From assembly GCA_002205965.3 (NCBI GenBank), contig NADL03000638.1, positions 372,001-436,000 of the forward strand: a DNA stretch of 64,000 nt, written 5' to 3'. The notes under the pieces are model-generated. The model had not been told where the DNA came from. It saw only the letters and a list, made by a program, of their open reading frames with translations, and made no database searches. Made by a program: the position numbers and the translations under genes. This document shows positions 34,465 to 44,132 of this stretch, in pieces. The DNA comes from Kappaphycus alvarezii. Taxonomy: Eukaryota; Rhodophyta; Florideophyceae; Gigartinales; Solieriaceae. Positions within the stretch are counted from its first letter, which is position 1. Each line of letters begins with the position of its first letter.

Positions 34465-34937
34465 TCATTGGGTGAATACCGTCTTGATGTCAACATAAGA
34501 AGCCAAGTATGTCACTAAAGACGGAAGAAAGTGCTCGTATAGCTTTTTTGCTTGAAAGTGTCGAGAGCTCGAGAAATGCGGCTGCAGCGATGTCTTTAGC
34601 TGCAGAAAGGATGGTCCGGAGAATTGTTTTTTTGACCCTAATTGGTTTGAACGGGGGTTTAAACTTCCAGACGACTGCATAGTCGAAAACACCTCCTGTA
34701 TCTGTCTTCACTGAAGGCTCCACCAGTAGGTCGAAGTATGGCACCTTTTTAGTGCAAGAAAGTAGCATGACCCGGAGGAGGTAGCGTAATTTGTATAACT
34801 CGAATAATTTCCGCAGAATCTAGAAGGAACTTTGTGCATCCTGTATTTGTATCACAGCCTGTATGGATGGTTGCAGAGATTCCACGCATCATGAATGCAC
34901 TCGAGCCTACGGGTGCATTCAGGACTTTTTTCCCCAT
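34465..34937 (-). pseudogene. unrecognised coding segment in two overlapping frames
   Basis: Minus strand. One frame (34937-34749) contains GSSAFMMRGISATIHTGCDT. A second (34768-34465) contains FDLLVEPSVKTDTGGVFDYA, a basic-hydrophobic middle, and an alanine-rich helix (AAKDIAAAAFLELSTL). They overlap by 20 bases and read as one protein-like region of about 150 codons broken by a frameshift. No family was recognised. It lies next to the inverted-repeat arm at 34970. Confidence 0.3.
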
Positions 34938-34969
34938 GCCATATATTTGTGGGACTGAAGAATTCCAAT

Positions 34970-35390
34970 TTGTTGAATGTTAGTTGAATATATTGTCATC
35001 GGAATCCAACTTTCGATCCATTGGTCCTCCGAACTTTCATTTCTCCCTTTTCTTCATTTCCGCCTTTCGTTATATGGACTCCTTACGCCTAAGTTCAGTT
35101 TAGAGCCTTTTTCTTTTTGTATACCGCCTAACTCATTCTGGTGGTGAGCTTAAGCAATGTTTATGTCACTAGATTTGGTAAAATACACCCTTTTCACTCA
35201 TCTATTACTCGTAGAACTGATAGCGCTGCAATCATCGTCAATAATACGACCATCGTTACGCGCCCTTTTCAAAGCATCGTATATTCTCACCAAACGACTT
35301 TCAGAACTCATCGTTTTCTATTTGTGCTATTTTCTCTACCCTTTATTCCTATACTCTTTCATCTATATTCATAATAAGATAATTTAGTGA
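34970..35390 (-). repeat. inverted repeat arm 2 with conserved short coding frame
   Basis: Reverse-orientation partner of 28376-28790. The minus strand encodes MSSESRLVRIYDALKRARN, then DDDCSAISSTSNR, a TGA where the other copy has CGA, and an ending of S-D-I-N-I-A before the stop. A downstream KLDSDDNIF motif is also shared. Confidence 0.55.
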
Positions 35391-35639
35391 AGACCCAGAT
35401 ACCTGACAAAAACTGAACAAATTTACTGCTCACAATATTTCTCTCTTAATCAGAACCTAACACCTCCTTTAAGACATCATAAGTACCCATATAGCCCCTA
35501 CACATACCCGTGATTTGCTCACGGTTGTCTGCTCCATCCTGTAGCGAATCTAGCTCACCTAGTGCCTCTCCAACCAGATCTATTCATCTGACTCATTGCT
35601 TTCTCTCCCATATGACCCGGTTCGACATCCTCCTCTTCA

Positions 35640-35801
35640 TTCTCGGACAATTGGACCTCCTCTTTTTAATGCTCGGACTAGTCCTCGCCCCTTTTCTTGT
35701 ATCCCATAAACCATTTTCGGGGCCACCCACTCCTCAAAGTATTCCTCTCCTTTATCGTCTTCCTCTTCTGAGTCCCCTCCACTGCATCCTGCGCTTCGAT
35801 A
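35640..35801 (-). pseudogene. acidic coding remnant
   Basis: The minus strand reads GGDSEEEDDKGEEYFEEWVA, then a basic stretch ending GRGLVRALKRGGPIVRE, before stops. It is protein-like but unrecognised, and may belong to the same unknown element as the inverted repeats. Confidence 0.2.
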
Positions 35802-36383
35802 TCTACCAATTGAAGATCTAAAAATTCCGTCAGACGCTTTCTTTTTTGTCGAAAGAGTAAGTTCTCTAGTTCAATTGGGCCCGGAGGGAATAGGAGGGAG
35901 ACAGTGACGGGACAAGGATGGTGTGATTCGGAAATAGGACGCGAGTGGGAAGTCCAAGCATGTTGGTTTCCGAAGGGTTATAATTGATATTTATTTGTTT
36001 CTAGGAGGCTGTGGATAAATTTTAGCCCACACCTGACGGGTTTATATAGCTTCAACAGACTCAGATTGGCAGATCTGCTGAATCAAAAAGGCGAAAATTA
36101 ATCTTGCAGTGGTAATTCATTAAATCGCCTTTGAAATGATAATTTTTGGCGGAAAATTACGCGTAGAAATCTTGATTATAGAAAAATATGTTTAGAGTCG
36201 AAGAAAATCAAGTAAGCCGTGAAGAAGGAGAGAATCAATGTCAAAGAGGGAGGTAGTTGTGCATAAAAAGAAAAAAGAAAGGAGTATAGAAAAAAGAAAG
36301 GAGTATAAAAGAACAGGGGTTTCGTTTCGTAAAAGAAACAAGAAAGGCTACAAGAAAGTCTAAAATTTCTCCCTTGATGCATG

Positions 36384-36635
36384 TCACTTAATATTCCCGC
36401 GTATGCCGTATGTAGGTTTTCTTAGACATTTAATTTTTAACCCCTTGACATCCCTTAAGGCAACGAGTACTGCAAAATACAGGAAGTACCAAGCTTTTCT
36501 TGCAAATTCTGTTAGAGGCAGATTTGTGCCTGTAACAATACCTACCCTCGACGGTTGGCGTATGTAAGCTGCCGGTTTACGGCTCCACTGTATTGGCGCA
36601 TTTATTTCGTCACAGGGGAGGAAATCGAATGACAT
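36384..36635 (-). pseudogene. ORF just downstream of the broken capsid-like gene
   Basis: A minus-strand ORF of 83 codons starts MSFDFLPCDEINAPIQWSRK and carries TEFARKAWYFLYFAVLVALR. It begins about 135 bases after the large pseudogene ends, on the same strand. In totivirus-type genomes a polymerase ORF follows the capsid ORF. No polymerase motif is present here, so this could at most be a degraded beginning of such an ORF. It could equally be unrelated. Confidence 0.25.
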
Positions 36636-36770
36636 AGAAAGGTGGGATGCGATAGATCCCTCTTCGCACCTTTACCTTTCTAGTATTCAAGCGCTAAGCT
36701 TCGCCATAACTAAATTCTTCCATAGGGGGTATGGTCAAGTCCACTGATATCACTTGCAGCTTGAGCAACA

Positions 36771-39626
36771 TCACCACCACTCTTTCTCCCTTAATGAAGA
36801 GATAATATCAGCTACTTCAGCTCGACAACTAGATTTCTCCTCGGTTTTCGTTGTTCGTACTATCCCATCACCATCCGTCCAAAAGGCATCATACTCGAAA
36901 TGGTAGTCAACCATGCTGTTCCCGTCTGGGCTCATCTGGTCCGGTCGCATCACCATCAACTGGTTCCTGTTGTCGCCCTTAATATGGTCTAAAACGTCCA
37001 TCCAACTTACAGCCACAGGTTCTCGGTCTCTACGAATCAAAGTGTTCCTGATTGCTACAAGATGCGCATGCTTTCCTCCGAGCTTTTCAGTCACCACAAT
37101 CTGATAGACATCATTTGGAGAACTCAGCTCAAATTGGTTGCCCTTCATATCCACTGCGCACAACGCTGTCCTCGAATCCTGAAAGTCGACTGGATTTCCA
37201 AGTGTATTTCGTCTCGTACTGTAACCTCTGTAAAGTCGTTCCTCGGCGCGGAAATTGTTGTCACCGAAACTGGCAAGAGCCTTGTTGTGTTCATCTTCAT
37301 TAACATAGAAAATGGAGCACACTATTATCTTGGTCTTCGAGTCGTCATCAATCTTTCTGTAAATTCTATGGGAATCTGTACATAGAACAACCATTCTTTT
37401 CTTCCCATGGGTCGCGGTTTCAACGATGTCTTCAAGGCTTTTGTTTGCCCATTCCTTTCCAGCCTCAATGTACAGCCCTTTCGCCTGCGAAGTTGTATGT
37501 CGCCCAACATAACTCACGCCTGGTGTTCCTGAGAGCCATGAGCATTTAAAGAATCGTGCAATGTGTTGAGTGTTGGTAGCCAGCCGCCTCCACACCGGTT
37601 GCCTCCTTGCAGCAAACAAAATGTCGACGAGAAGGCTTTCCATCTGCGGGCGAGTGATTTCCATAGTTGTTTCCACGTTCCTAGTGTTGATCGCATCTAG
37701 CAAAAGCTCCCCTCTCATCCCAGACCTTAAGAAGCGTCTCAGCGACTCCTCATACGGGATGTGCCTTTCGAGTCGATTAATAGCAGCGGCTTCGACCATA
37801 AAATAAACCTTAGGCCTATCTGTGAGGTCGAATACAGGGGCCACAGCTAGATCTTCAAGCACGAAGAGTCGTAAGGACTGGAGATCTGTTACCTCCCCAC
37901 GTGCACTAAGAAGGGCGTACCAAAACTTGAGCAGCCCTACTTTTCTGCCAAAACTGATGAAGGCCAAAACGAATAAGTCTCCATTTCTCGGATCGAGGCC
38001 CGCGTCTGATAGGGTTTGTCCAGGATCATAGAGGCTCCTTCTCCACTCTTACATATATCGAGCCATTTCATGTCCTTCATCCGTGGAATACACGGTATCT
38101 TGCTCTTCTTACTTATTTTCGAATCAGATTCCAAGTTTTCAAGCACTTGTTCAAGCTCCAGCACTATCTTCTCGTAGTGCATGAAGGTAAGTGCGACTCC
38201 GGCCATGTCTTGAATCGACAGCAATAGGTCATCCCGCAGCATACCGCAAACCGCCTCACCCATCGGCCACACACGGCGAACCCCGGATAGATCTCGGAAT
38301 GGTTTATCCTCTGCTGGAAGCAGGTTGACGTTCTCAAGGCCCCTCAATTTGGTCCTGCCACTTCGCAAATCTATGAAGCATGATATAATCCGATCATACA
38401 CAGGGCTTTCCGTTGAGGGATAACCCGGACCGTCACGAATCCGTGGAACCAAGTGCCATACTGCCGCACCTGGCTGCATGTATGGGACTACACCACCGTA
38501 ACTGTCGCGATCTCCTCCGGGGTTGGATATCTCATTCCATCGTGCCAAACTTCGGTAAAGCCTCGTGAATATTCATGACCAATGAACGCTGGTCTTCCAA
38601 CTTGATTTGCTTCCTTCTGTGTAAGTCTCACTGATCGCCGTCCTCCAACCCACACTTCTTTGCCTTTCTGAGAAATATCATGGACGTAGGACAATATTAG
38701 ACGCCTGCCGGAAAGTGGATTAAGCGAGGTCGACCACACCTCTTCTGGACCGTCCCGCGGTGTGTTCAATTGTAGATCCTTCACAAACTCTATCTTGCTG
38801 CCATAATTAACTTTGGGTTTCAGTTTTGATTCAGTAACATCATGAAAACATTTCGTGCTTGAGGTGGTTACGTTTTCCCACACTTGGTGCAGGGGGACAT
38901 AGGGGCGGTTCCAAAAAGATGAGTGGCCTTCATCCAGAATTTCATTCCTCGTCTTACCGTTGTGCCAAGCTCCAACAAACGAAAGGGCAGAGCCGACGAT
39001 GGCTGGAATGATGGTATCTTTGTCAGCGATGTCTGGTATCTCGTCCTGGATGTCCTCGAGACAAGCAGTTATCACGTCGAGAAGATTAGGTTGACCTTTG
39101 TTGCCCGAACGGCTTTCGAAGTGCTTGAACAACTGTGAGTATCCGTTATTCTTCATGGTATCGGCGCAAATGGAGGGTTAGGAATATCTTTGCCGTTCAA
39201 ATCTCAATCCGTACCACGCTCTATTCCGTCAGTCCATTCCAGGTCTCTAGGGAAGTGATAACAATTTATAGAACTCCATCGAAAGCCAGCGGAACGGCGT
39301 TCAGCCTTGCTGGGATATTGAGAGTACAATATCACATCAAACGAATCGGCAGATGTTGTTCCCATGAGTAGTAGAGGGACTTTAGGTGCCAGCACATAGG
39401 CCATTGATCCATAGTCTATCGAGAGCGTGGCGGTCGCACGTTACTCCCAGGTACTGTTCGTCCCGCGAATTCCGACGATGTTGTTGCCATACCGTATGAG
39501 AGGGTGTAATATCCCATTACTGCTCATACTGATGCTTTCCTTCCGAATGACTGGAAAAGCCCAAGTTTTCCACCTACGTGTACATAAGGAAACTGTATTG
39601 CATGATTTTGCAGAAGAGATCATCAT
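36771..39626 (-). pseudogene. large broken gene, candidate integrated totivirus-like capsid
   Basis: One long gene of about 950 codons can be followed on the minus strand from the ATG at 39626 to the stop at 36771. Pieces, in order: 39626-39441 and 39404-39204 (same frame, split by TAA at 39441-39443 and ended by TGA at 39204-39206), 39156-38488, 38548-37937 and 37967-36771. Each of the last three is in a different frame and overlaps or nearly abuts its neighbour. At each junction the protein sense carries on across the break, so these are single-base lesions in one ancestral ORF. No intron signals are needed and no repeat-element motifs are seen. Length, lack of enzymatic motifs and isolation suggest a structural protein. 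Integrated totivirus-like sequences have, as I recall, been reported in red algae. The viral assignment is an inference; an unknown host gene remains possible. Confidence 0.45.
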
Positions 39627-39962
39627 GATTTAACCTGTTAGATGAATTCAGCAGCTGCGTTTTATCTTGCGCCAACAAGCAGGTTCAACCCCTCCCTTGG
39701 ATTTTGGTAACCCTCTTGTATCATAGCCGTCCGTTAATTTTCATAGAGATGTTTGTCGACAATATTTTACTCATCATTTCGAGTACCTGTAGCTATTCAC
39801 TGAAATTATGTCGCGCAAAATATACCATCTTGAACATTGCAGTTGTGTCAGTAAATGAAGTTCTCTTGTAGAGCCATGAAGTTATCTACAGTACAGTCAG
39901 TATACAGTACAACAAAGAAACAAACGCTTTTATTAGATGTTCACTAAACCAAGCAGGGTCAC

Positions 39963-40215
39963 TCACGCATCAGGTGATGCGAGGGACAAAGCACGGCGAG
40001 CTACGGCATGGGCCATCAGCTGGAGAACGAGGGAGGAGAGGGTAGTGACCAGGCGGTCGTATTCGACGGCAGCGGTAGTGCCGCGTCTTGTGGAGAAGAA
40101 GGCGGCTATCTTCCCTAGCCGGTGTGGAGCAGAGGAGCCCAGTGGCCCATGCGTGTCAAACCCGAGGGGGAAGAAGTCGGCGTGTGATGTTGCGCAAAGA
40201 CAGTATAGTTGCAGT
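39963..40215 (-). pseudogene. RT-like family, FDSLG region (copy E)
   Basis: The minus strand reads DFFPLGFDTHGPLGSSAPHR, then TTAAVEYDRLVTTLSSLVLQ and AHAVARRALS, with a TGA stop at 39963-39965. It aligns in order with the end of copy B (FQPLAFDSLG, TTAVIRKRIYQRI, MAILSRAPL). No RT part is attached. Confidence 0.5.
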
Positions 40216-40545
40216 GGTACGAATTAAAACGGATCGTTGTCGTGCCTCTGTGCACTATTCCTCCGTTGGCCTTCCGCGGCCTGTTATTTATTGACCCTCA
40301 GCGGTCACACTCCGTCCGGTCAGTGTACTGTACAGTAACACGGCGGCGGCAACCTTCATGGACAGCTGTCCCATATCCCGCGGATACTAGGGTTGTCAAT
40401 AATTACAGTGCCTACAGTACGGCGTACACTACGGTATACAGTAGCCACACTATTTGATGGTCCCTTCAGCCGGACCCCGCTTGCCCCTCCTGGGCCATTA
40501 CGTATAGTGCCAGCGCCGCATACAAGCGGTCTTCAATACGAATTT

Positions 40546-40906
40546 ATGAATCCAGGTTTTGAAGCTTTCATCAACAGGTTCACCAATAGCGAGGGTACCA
40601 AAACCATCCATGCTGTCATTGAGAGTAAAGATGGCCGCGGTGAGTCCGTGTTCTACACATATGTAAGCTTACGACTGAGAGAATCAATGGTTTATTGTGA
40701 CTTTTTGCCTTTTTCTTAGGATGGAGTCCCAGGGAGTTCGTTGACCCTCTTAAGACTCTGATAACCCAGCTTCAGCTGCAAGAGGTACGAGCTCACGTTA
40801 GTTTACCAATCAATCTATCAGGCTTTCGATCTCGTTCGAACTGTAATGTCCCCATAATGCAAAATCACTCCAAACATTCTGGCAACGATTGCTCTGTGTC
40901 TGGATA
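40546..40906 (+). CDS. possible spliced gene fragment with an 80-base intron
   Basis: The ATG at 40546 opens a frame reading MNPGFEAFINRFTNSEG and then IHAVIESKDGRG. At 40640 there is a good donor (GTGAGT) and at 40719 a good acceptor after a T-rich tract (TTCTTAG). Removing 40640-40719 keeps the frame and continues with WSPREFVDPLKTLITQLQLQ. A second possible donor (GAG|GTACGA) lies at 40785; otherwise the frame runs on to a stop near 40906. The family is unrecognised. Both the splice pair and the protein-like sense support a real exon pair, but transcription evidence is lacking. Confidence 0.35.
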
Positions 40907-41008
40907 ATGTGCATCTCTCTCCAAGCTCAGTGCTGCACTACAGTTAGATTTTAGCCGAATACAGTCGACCAGTACGGGAGTACTGTGTAATATACTGTAC
41001 AGCACGGT

Positions 41009-41030
41009 AGTAGTACAGTACTGTACTACT
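41009..41030. repeat. 22-bp perfect palindrome of the GTACTGTAC type
   Basis: A loop-free perfect inverted repeat within a cluster of GTACTGTAC/GTACAGTAC motifs (about 40980-41060). Confidence 0.85.
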
Positions 41031-41259
41031 GAGTTTACAGTACAGGACAGTACAGGAATATAGATTTCGATATCTACGCTCCGGTACAAATTTACTGGAT
41101 ACTGTACCAACCCTATCTACCACAGTAAATTAACCCCCCATTTACACATATAGATTTGCAGGCACTTTTGTAAAGCCGTAGCCGTAGCCGTCTGTCATAG
41201 CGGTCCTGCATCCCTAATTAGTAACGCACCTCAATTTCAACCCCACTTTTGTACTGAAC

Positions 41260-41520
41260 TTGTCGGGCATTGCTGCCACGATCAGTTGGCAGAGTTACGC
41301 CATAAGCACTGCTGTGTATGTTACATGTACGCATGAAACATGGATTGAAGGGTCATCAATCTCTCGTGTGACATTGTTGGACGACCACCCCTTACAGACA
41401 GAAATGGGTTATGGTCATATATCTCAAGAAATGCTATTTGGGGATTCCCTGACAGAACTGCTCTTTGGCCGCACTACCTCTCCAGGCACAAACTTTATTT
41501 TCAAAAGATGCAGTCGTTAG
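41260..41520 (+). CDS. hypothetical ORF, 86 codons
   Basis: A plus ORF containing YVTCTHETWIEGSSISRVTL and FGDSLTELLFGRTTSPGTNF. It starts right after a short diverged repeat (41194-41255, similar to 8318-8370) and ends where the minisatellite begins. No family was recognised. It could be the 5' part of the broken gene at 42300-43345. Confidence 0.2.
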   Translation: MSGIAATISWQSYAISTAVYVTCTHETWIEGSSISRVTLLDDHPLQTEMGYGHISQEMLFGDSLTELLFGRTTSPGTNFIFKRCSR

Positions 41521-41559
41521 TTAACCGTGAGCAACAGGGGGAGCCAGCGTGCTTCAGAC

Positions 41560-41930
41560 AGGGGAAATGGGGTGGTTTACTTAATTTTCCTGATGAAAGC
41601 AATAGCGCAGACGAGGCCTAATTCTATCAAATGTGGGGTTAAATGGGGTGATTTACTAGAATGTTTGGGTAAATGTGATTGTATATTTAATTTTCCTGTA
41701 AATGTGGGGTGGTTTACTTGAATGGAACGTTTGGGTACATGTGGGGTGATTTAATATTTGAAAGATATGGCCGGCTAGTATGGGTTACCCAATGGAGTAA
41801 ATGTGGGGTTAATGTGGGTTAAATGGGTGGTTTACTCAAAACAAGAAGAAGTTTAATGCATTCAAATCGGGTGGTTTACTTAAGTTTCCTGAAAACAGCA
41901 ATCGCAGACGAGGCCTAACTTGGGTAGCCA
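41560..41930. repeat. degenerate minisatellite with GGGTGGTTTACTT units
   Basis: Irregular repeats of GGGGTGGTTTACTT/AAATGTGGGGTT units. Two longer direct repeats (about 41569-41621 and 41869-41921) share GGGTGGTTTACTTAA, TTTCCTGA and GCAGACGAGGCCTAA. The same TTTACTTGAATGG unit occurs inverted at 57360-57430. Confidence 0.75.
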
Positions 41931-42031
41931 CTCCCATGGGGTTTGTTTGCTGCTAGTGGAACATAGGGCGAAATCCCCATTTACCTGTGCAGTATGGCGG
42001 CGTAGAAAGCACTACGGTGACAATGGGCGCG

Positions 42032-42241
42032 CTATGAAATAGCTACGAGAAAGTAGCTGCGAATCCTGTCAACAGACATGCCGCGTTGGAAGCAACCATC
42101 AACGCAAAAAGCCGCTTTCGTGACCTTGAGGAAGTGCTCGTTGACACGGTTGGCGACCGAACGTCCCACCTCGGTCACGAGGGAAAACACCTCTAGATGC
42201 CAGCCGCCGAGGGTGGAGATTGTGACGGGAAGCAATTGCAA
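42032..42241 (-). pseudogene. RT-like family tail (copy F)
   Basis: Minus-strand text LLPVTISTLGGWHLEVFSLV is followed by EVGRSVANR. The STLGGWH block is also recognisable in copy D. The sequence then departs from the family. A short, isolated fragment. Confidence 0.4.
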
Positions 42242-42299
42242 GTAGTACGGTAATGTACATGTGCTCAGGGGATAGCAACGATCCGCGCGAATTTCAGCG

Positions 42300-43345
42300 G
42301 GCAGTAATCACCAAAAAGCCAACGGCCCCGTTGTTTCTACTGAAGATTCTGAGGCATGGTTTGAATACCAATTCCGACGACTTCCCGACCCTACTACCAT
42401 TCGCAGTAAACAACCCCATTTACTCAGATGGGAAATCACTGGAACTGCATGATTTTTTCTAACCTTGAAAAAATGATACCGTCGAAAGAGACCTGCACTG
42501 TTGTCCATTTCCTGTTTGCGTCATACAGATACCATTGCTTCCATTATCACCAGCAGTACAGTGCAATGTAAAAGATTTCCAAACATGTGCAATACCACCG
42601 TACGAAACCATTCGTGGGCAACGTGTCAGCTTTTCTTTCCATTACCCAACCCGACCGAATCAGTGCACCGAGCTATTTTTATGAATTCTAGCTAACAATC
42701 CCCTGACCGTCAGTGAATTCGTCGAGGCAGAAATCTGTTCCGCAAGAATATCACGCAAGTTTGCTCTTCAGACACAAGGAGTCATATGTCGCGGTCTCCA
42801 CGCTGTCGGTATCATTAAACACTCCCACAGAAAATTCTGCACTAACATGCAGTACTTGACCGATGCCCAATACATTGTAACTGGTGAGAGGTTTGGGTGT
42901 TGTTCTCTCGAGAGGTATCTTCGACTCTATCCCAATGTACTACAGACAACCACAATCGACACAAAAGTGCAATCCGACTCGTTAGCGATCACACTTCATT
43001 GAGCGCTCGAGCGGCATCGATTCTGGCTGCTAATTTTGGTATCAAGATATTTACCCAACGTAGATTCATACTGAATGAATTGACAACAGTAACTTTTATG
43101 TTGAGATTTTCAGCTCACTTCAGTGATCATAGACTGTTCTACTTGGTGAAAGTTGAGTTAGCGTCTGTTTTGAAACACGCAGAAGAGAGTTGCGAGCGGC
43201 AACTCAACAGTGACTGTAATGCAACTAAAATCAATAAATTTTATAACCTAACTGCAGGAATCCTTAGCGTTTTTGAAGCAATGGAGTCTATTACAAGCCC
43301 GACTTCCTTTTTCAGCAGCCTTAACATGGGCGGAAGTCCGTAGAT
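42300..43345 (+). pseudogene. unrecognised gene of about 340 codons, broken
   Basis: Protein-like plus-strand text can be followed for about 1 kb. The first segment has TEDSEAWFEYQFRRLPDP. After a frame change comes ERDLHCCPFPVCVIQIPLLP and TCAIPPYETIRGQRVSFSFH, then one TGA (about 42680). The same frame continues with PLTVSEFVEAEICSARISRK, LHAVGIIKHSHRKFC and TGERFGCCSLERYLRLYPNV to a stop at about 43003. A last frame gives ARAASILAANFGIKIFTQRR to LTAGILSVFEAMESI. The coding sense is strong, but no family is recognised. Its 3' end overlaps the C-terminus of the minus-strand zinc-finger pseudogene in a tail-to-tail arrangement. Confidence 0.4.
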
Positions 43346-44132
43346 GACGTTTGAGGTCGTGGACTGATAGGAATGGCCTTTCACACGCCTGGCAGTACGG
43401 GGGGTCCTTTTTCTCCCTTCGGTGCTGTTAAGCCCGGGCGTGTGCGTTGGAAGCGGAGTGGAATTCCCTCTCTTGTAGCGTATTGAATAATTTATAACAC
43501 ATATTACACCGGAATTCCCGCTTCTTGTACCTTTTCCTCTGCTTCCTCCTCTCCTTGTCGGTAGCAACAACTTGAGCCGTTCTACAGCGGACGGCCGTCC
43601 GCGAGTCCCCCTTGTCGTCGAATACAATCAACGTCCTCTTTGGCCCTTACGATGGGGCTTGCAGTGACTCTTTTTGAGGCTCTTCTCGACTGGAACTACC
43701 TGACGGAGGACGCTTTCGCGCGACAGAGGCACTACCAGGGCCCGGATTTTTGTCCTATCGGTTTTTCTTTTCCCGCAGCTCTAGGAATTCTTTCTTCTCG
43801 TCGCTGGAGAACTTTGCAAATGTAAACCCGTCTCGTTGGTGTTTCTCTTGGAGTTCCTTCCAGCGTCTTGCTTCGGTCCGTGCGCCGAAAACCTCTACTA
43901 GTTCTTCCGAAGGTACTGCAAGACCCCTTGCAGGAGTGCAAGTCGGTCCCGGAGCAGGAGACGACGGGATTTCCGAGCTAGAATCAGAATCGGTTTCCGT
44001 TATCCCACCGTCGTACTTCGATGTACTGGCTTCTTCAGCTTCGTCGCCGATAAGTGGGTATCGATGGTAAAGGTATTTTTTAGATCTGTTATTTTTATGT
44101 TGATCAGCCTCGGCCTTTCCACTAGCCATCAA
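43248..44132 (-). pseudogene. two-C2H2-finger protein, one frame with three in-frame stops
   Basis: A single minus frame runs from the ATG at 44132 to the TAG at 43248-43250, about 294 codons. It holds three in-frame stops (TAG 43755-43757, a TAA near 43665, TAA 43428-43430) but no frameshift. The N-terminal part is acidic and Ser-rich, followed by a helical segment (EARRWKELQEKHQRDGFTFA). The C-terminal part has two zinc fingers: FRCNMCYKLFNTLQEREF ending in H-x5-H, and YCQACERPFLSVHDLKRHLR ending in a second histidine. The layout (acidic or low-complexity N-terminus, basic linker, two C2H2 fingers) is shared with 50454-51207. A nucleic-acid-binding role is likely from the fingers. The stops make it non-functional as read. 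Confidence 0.55.
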
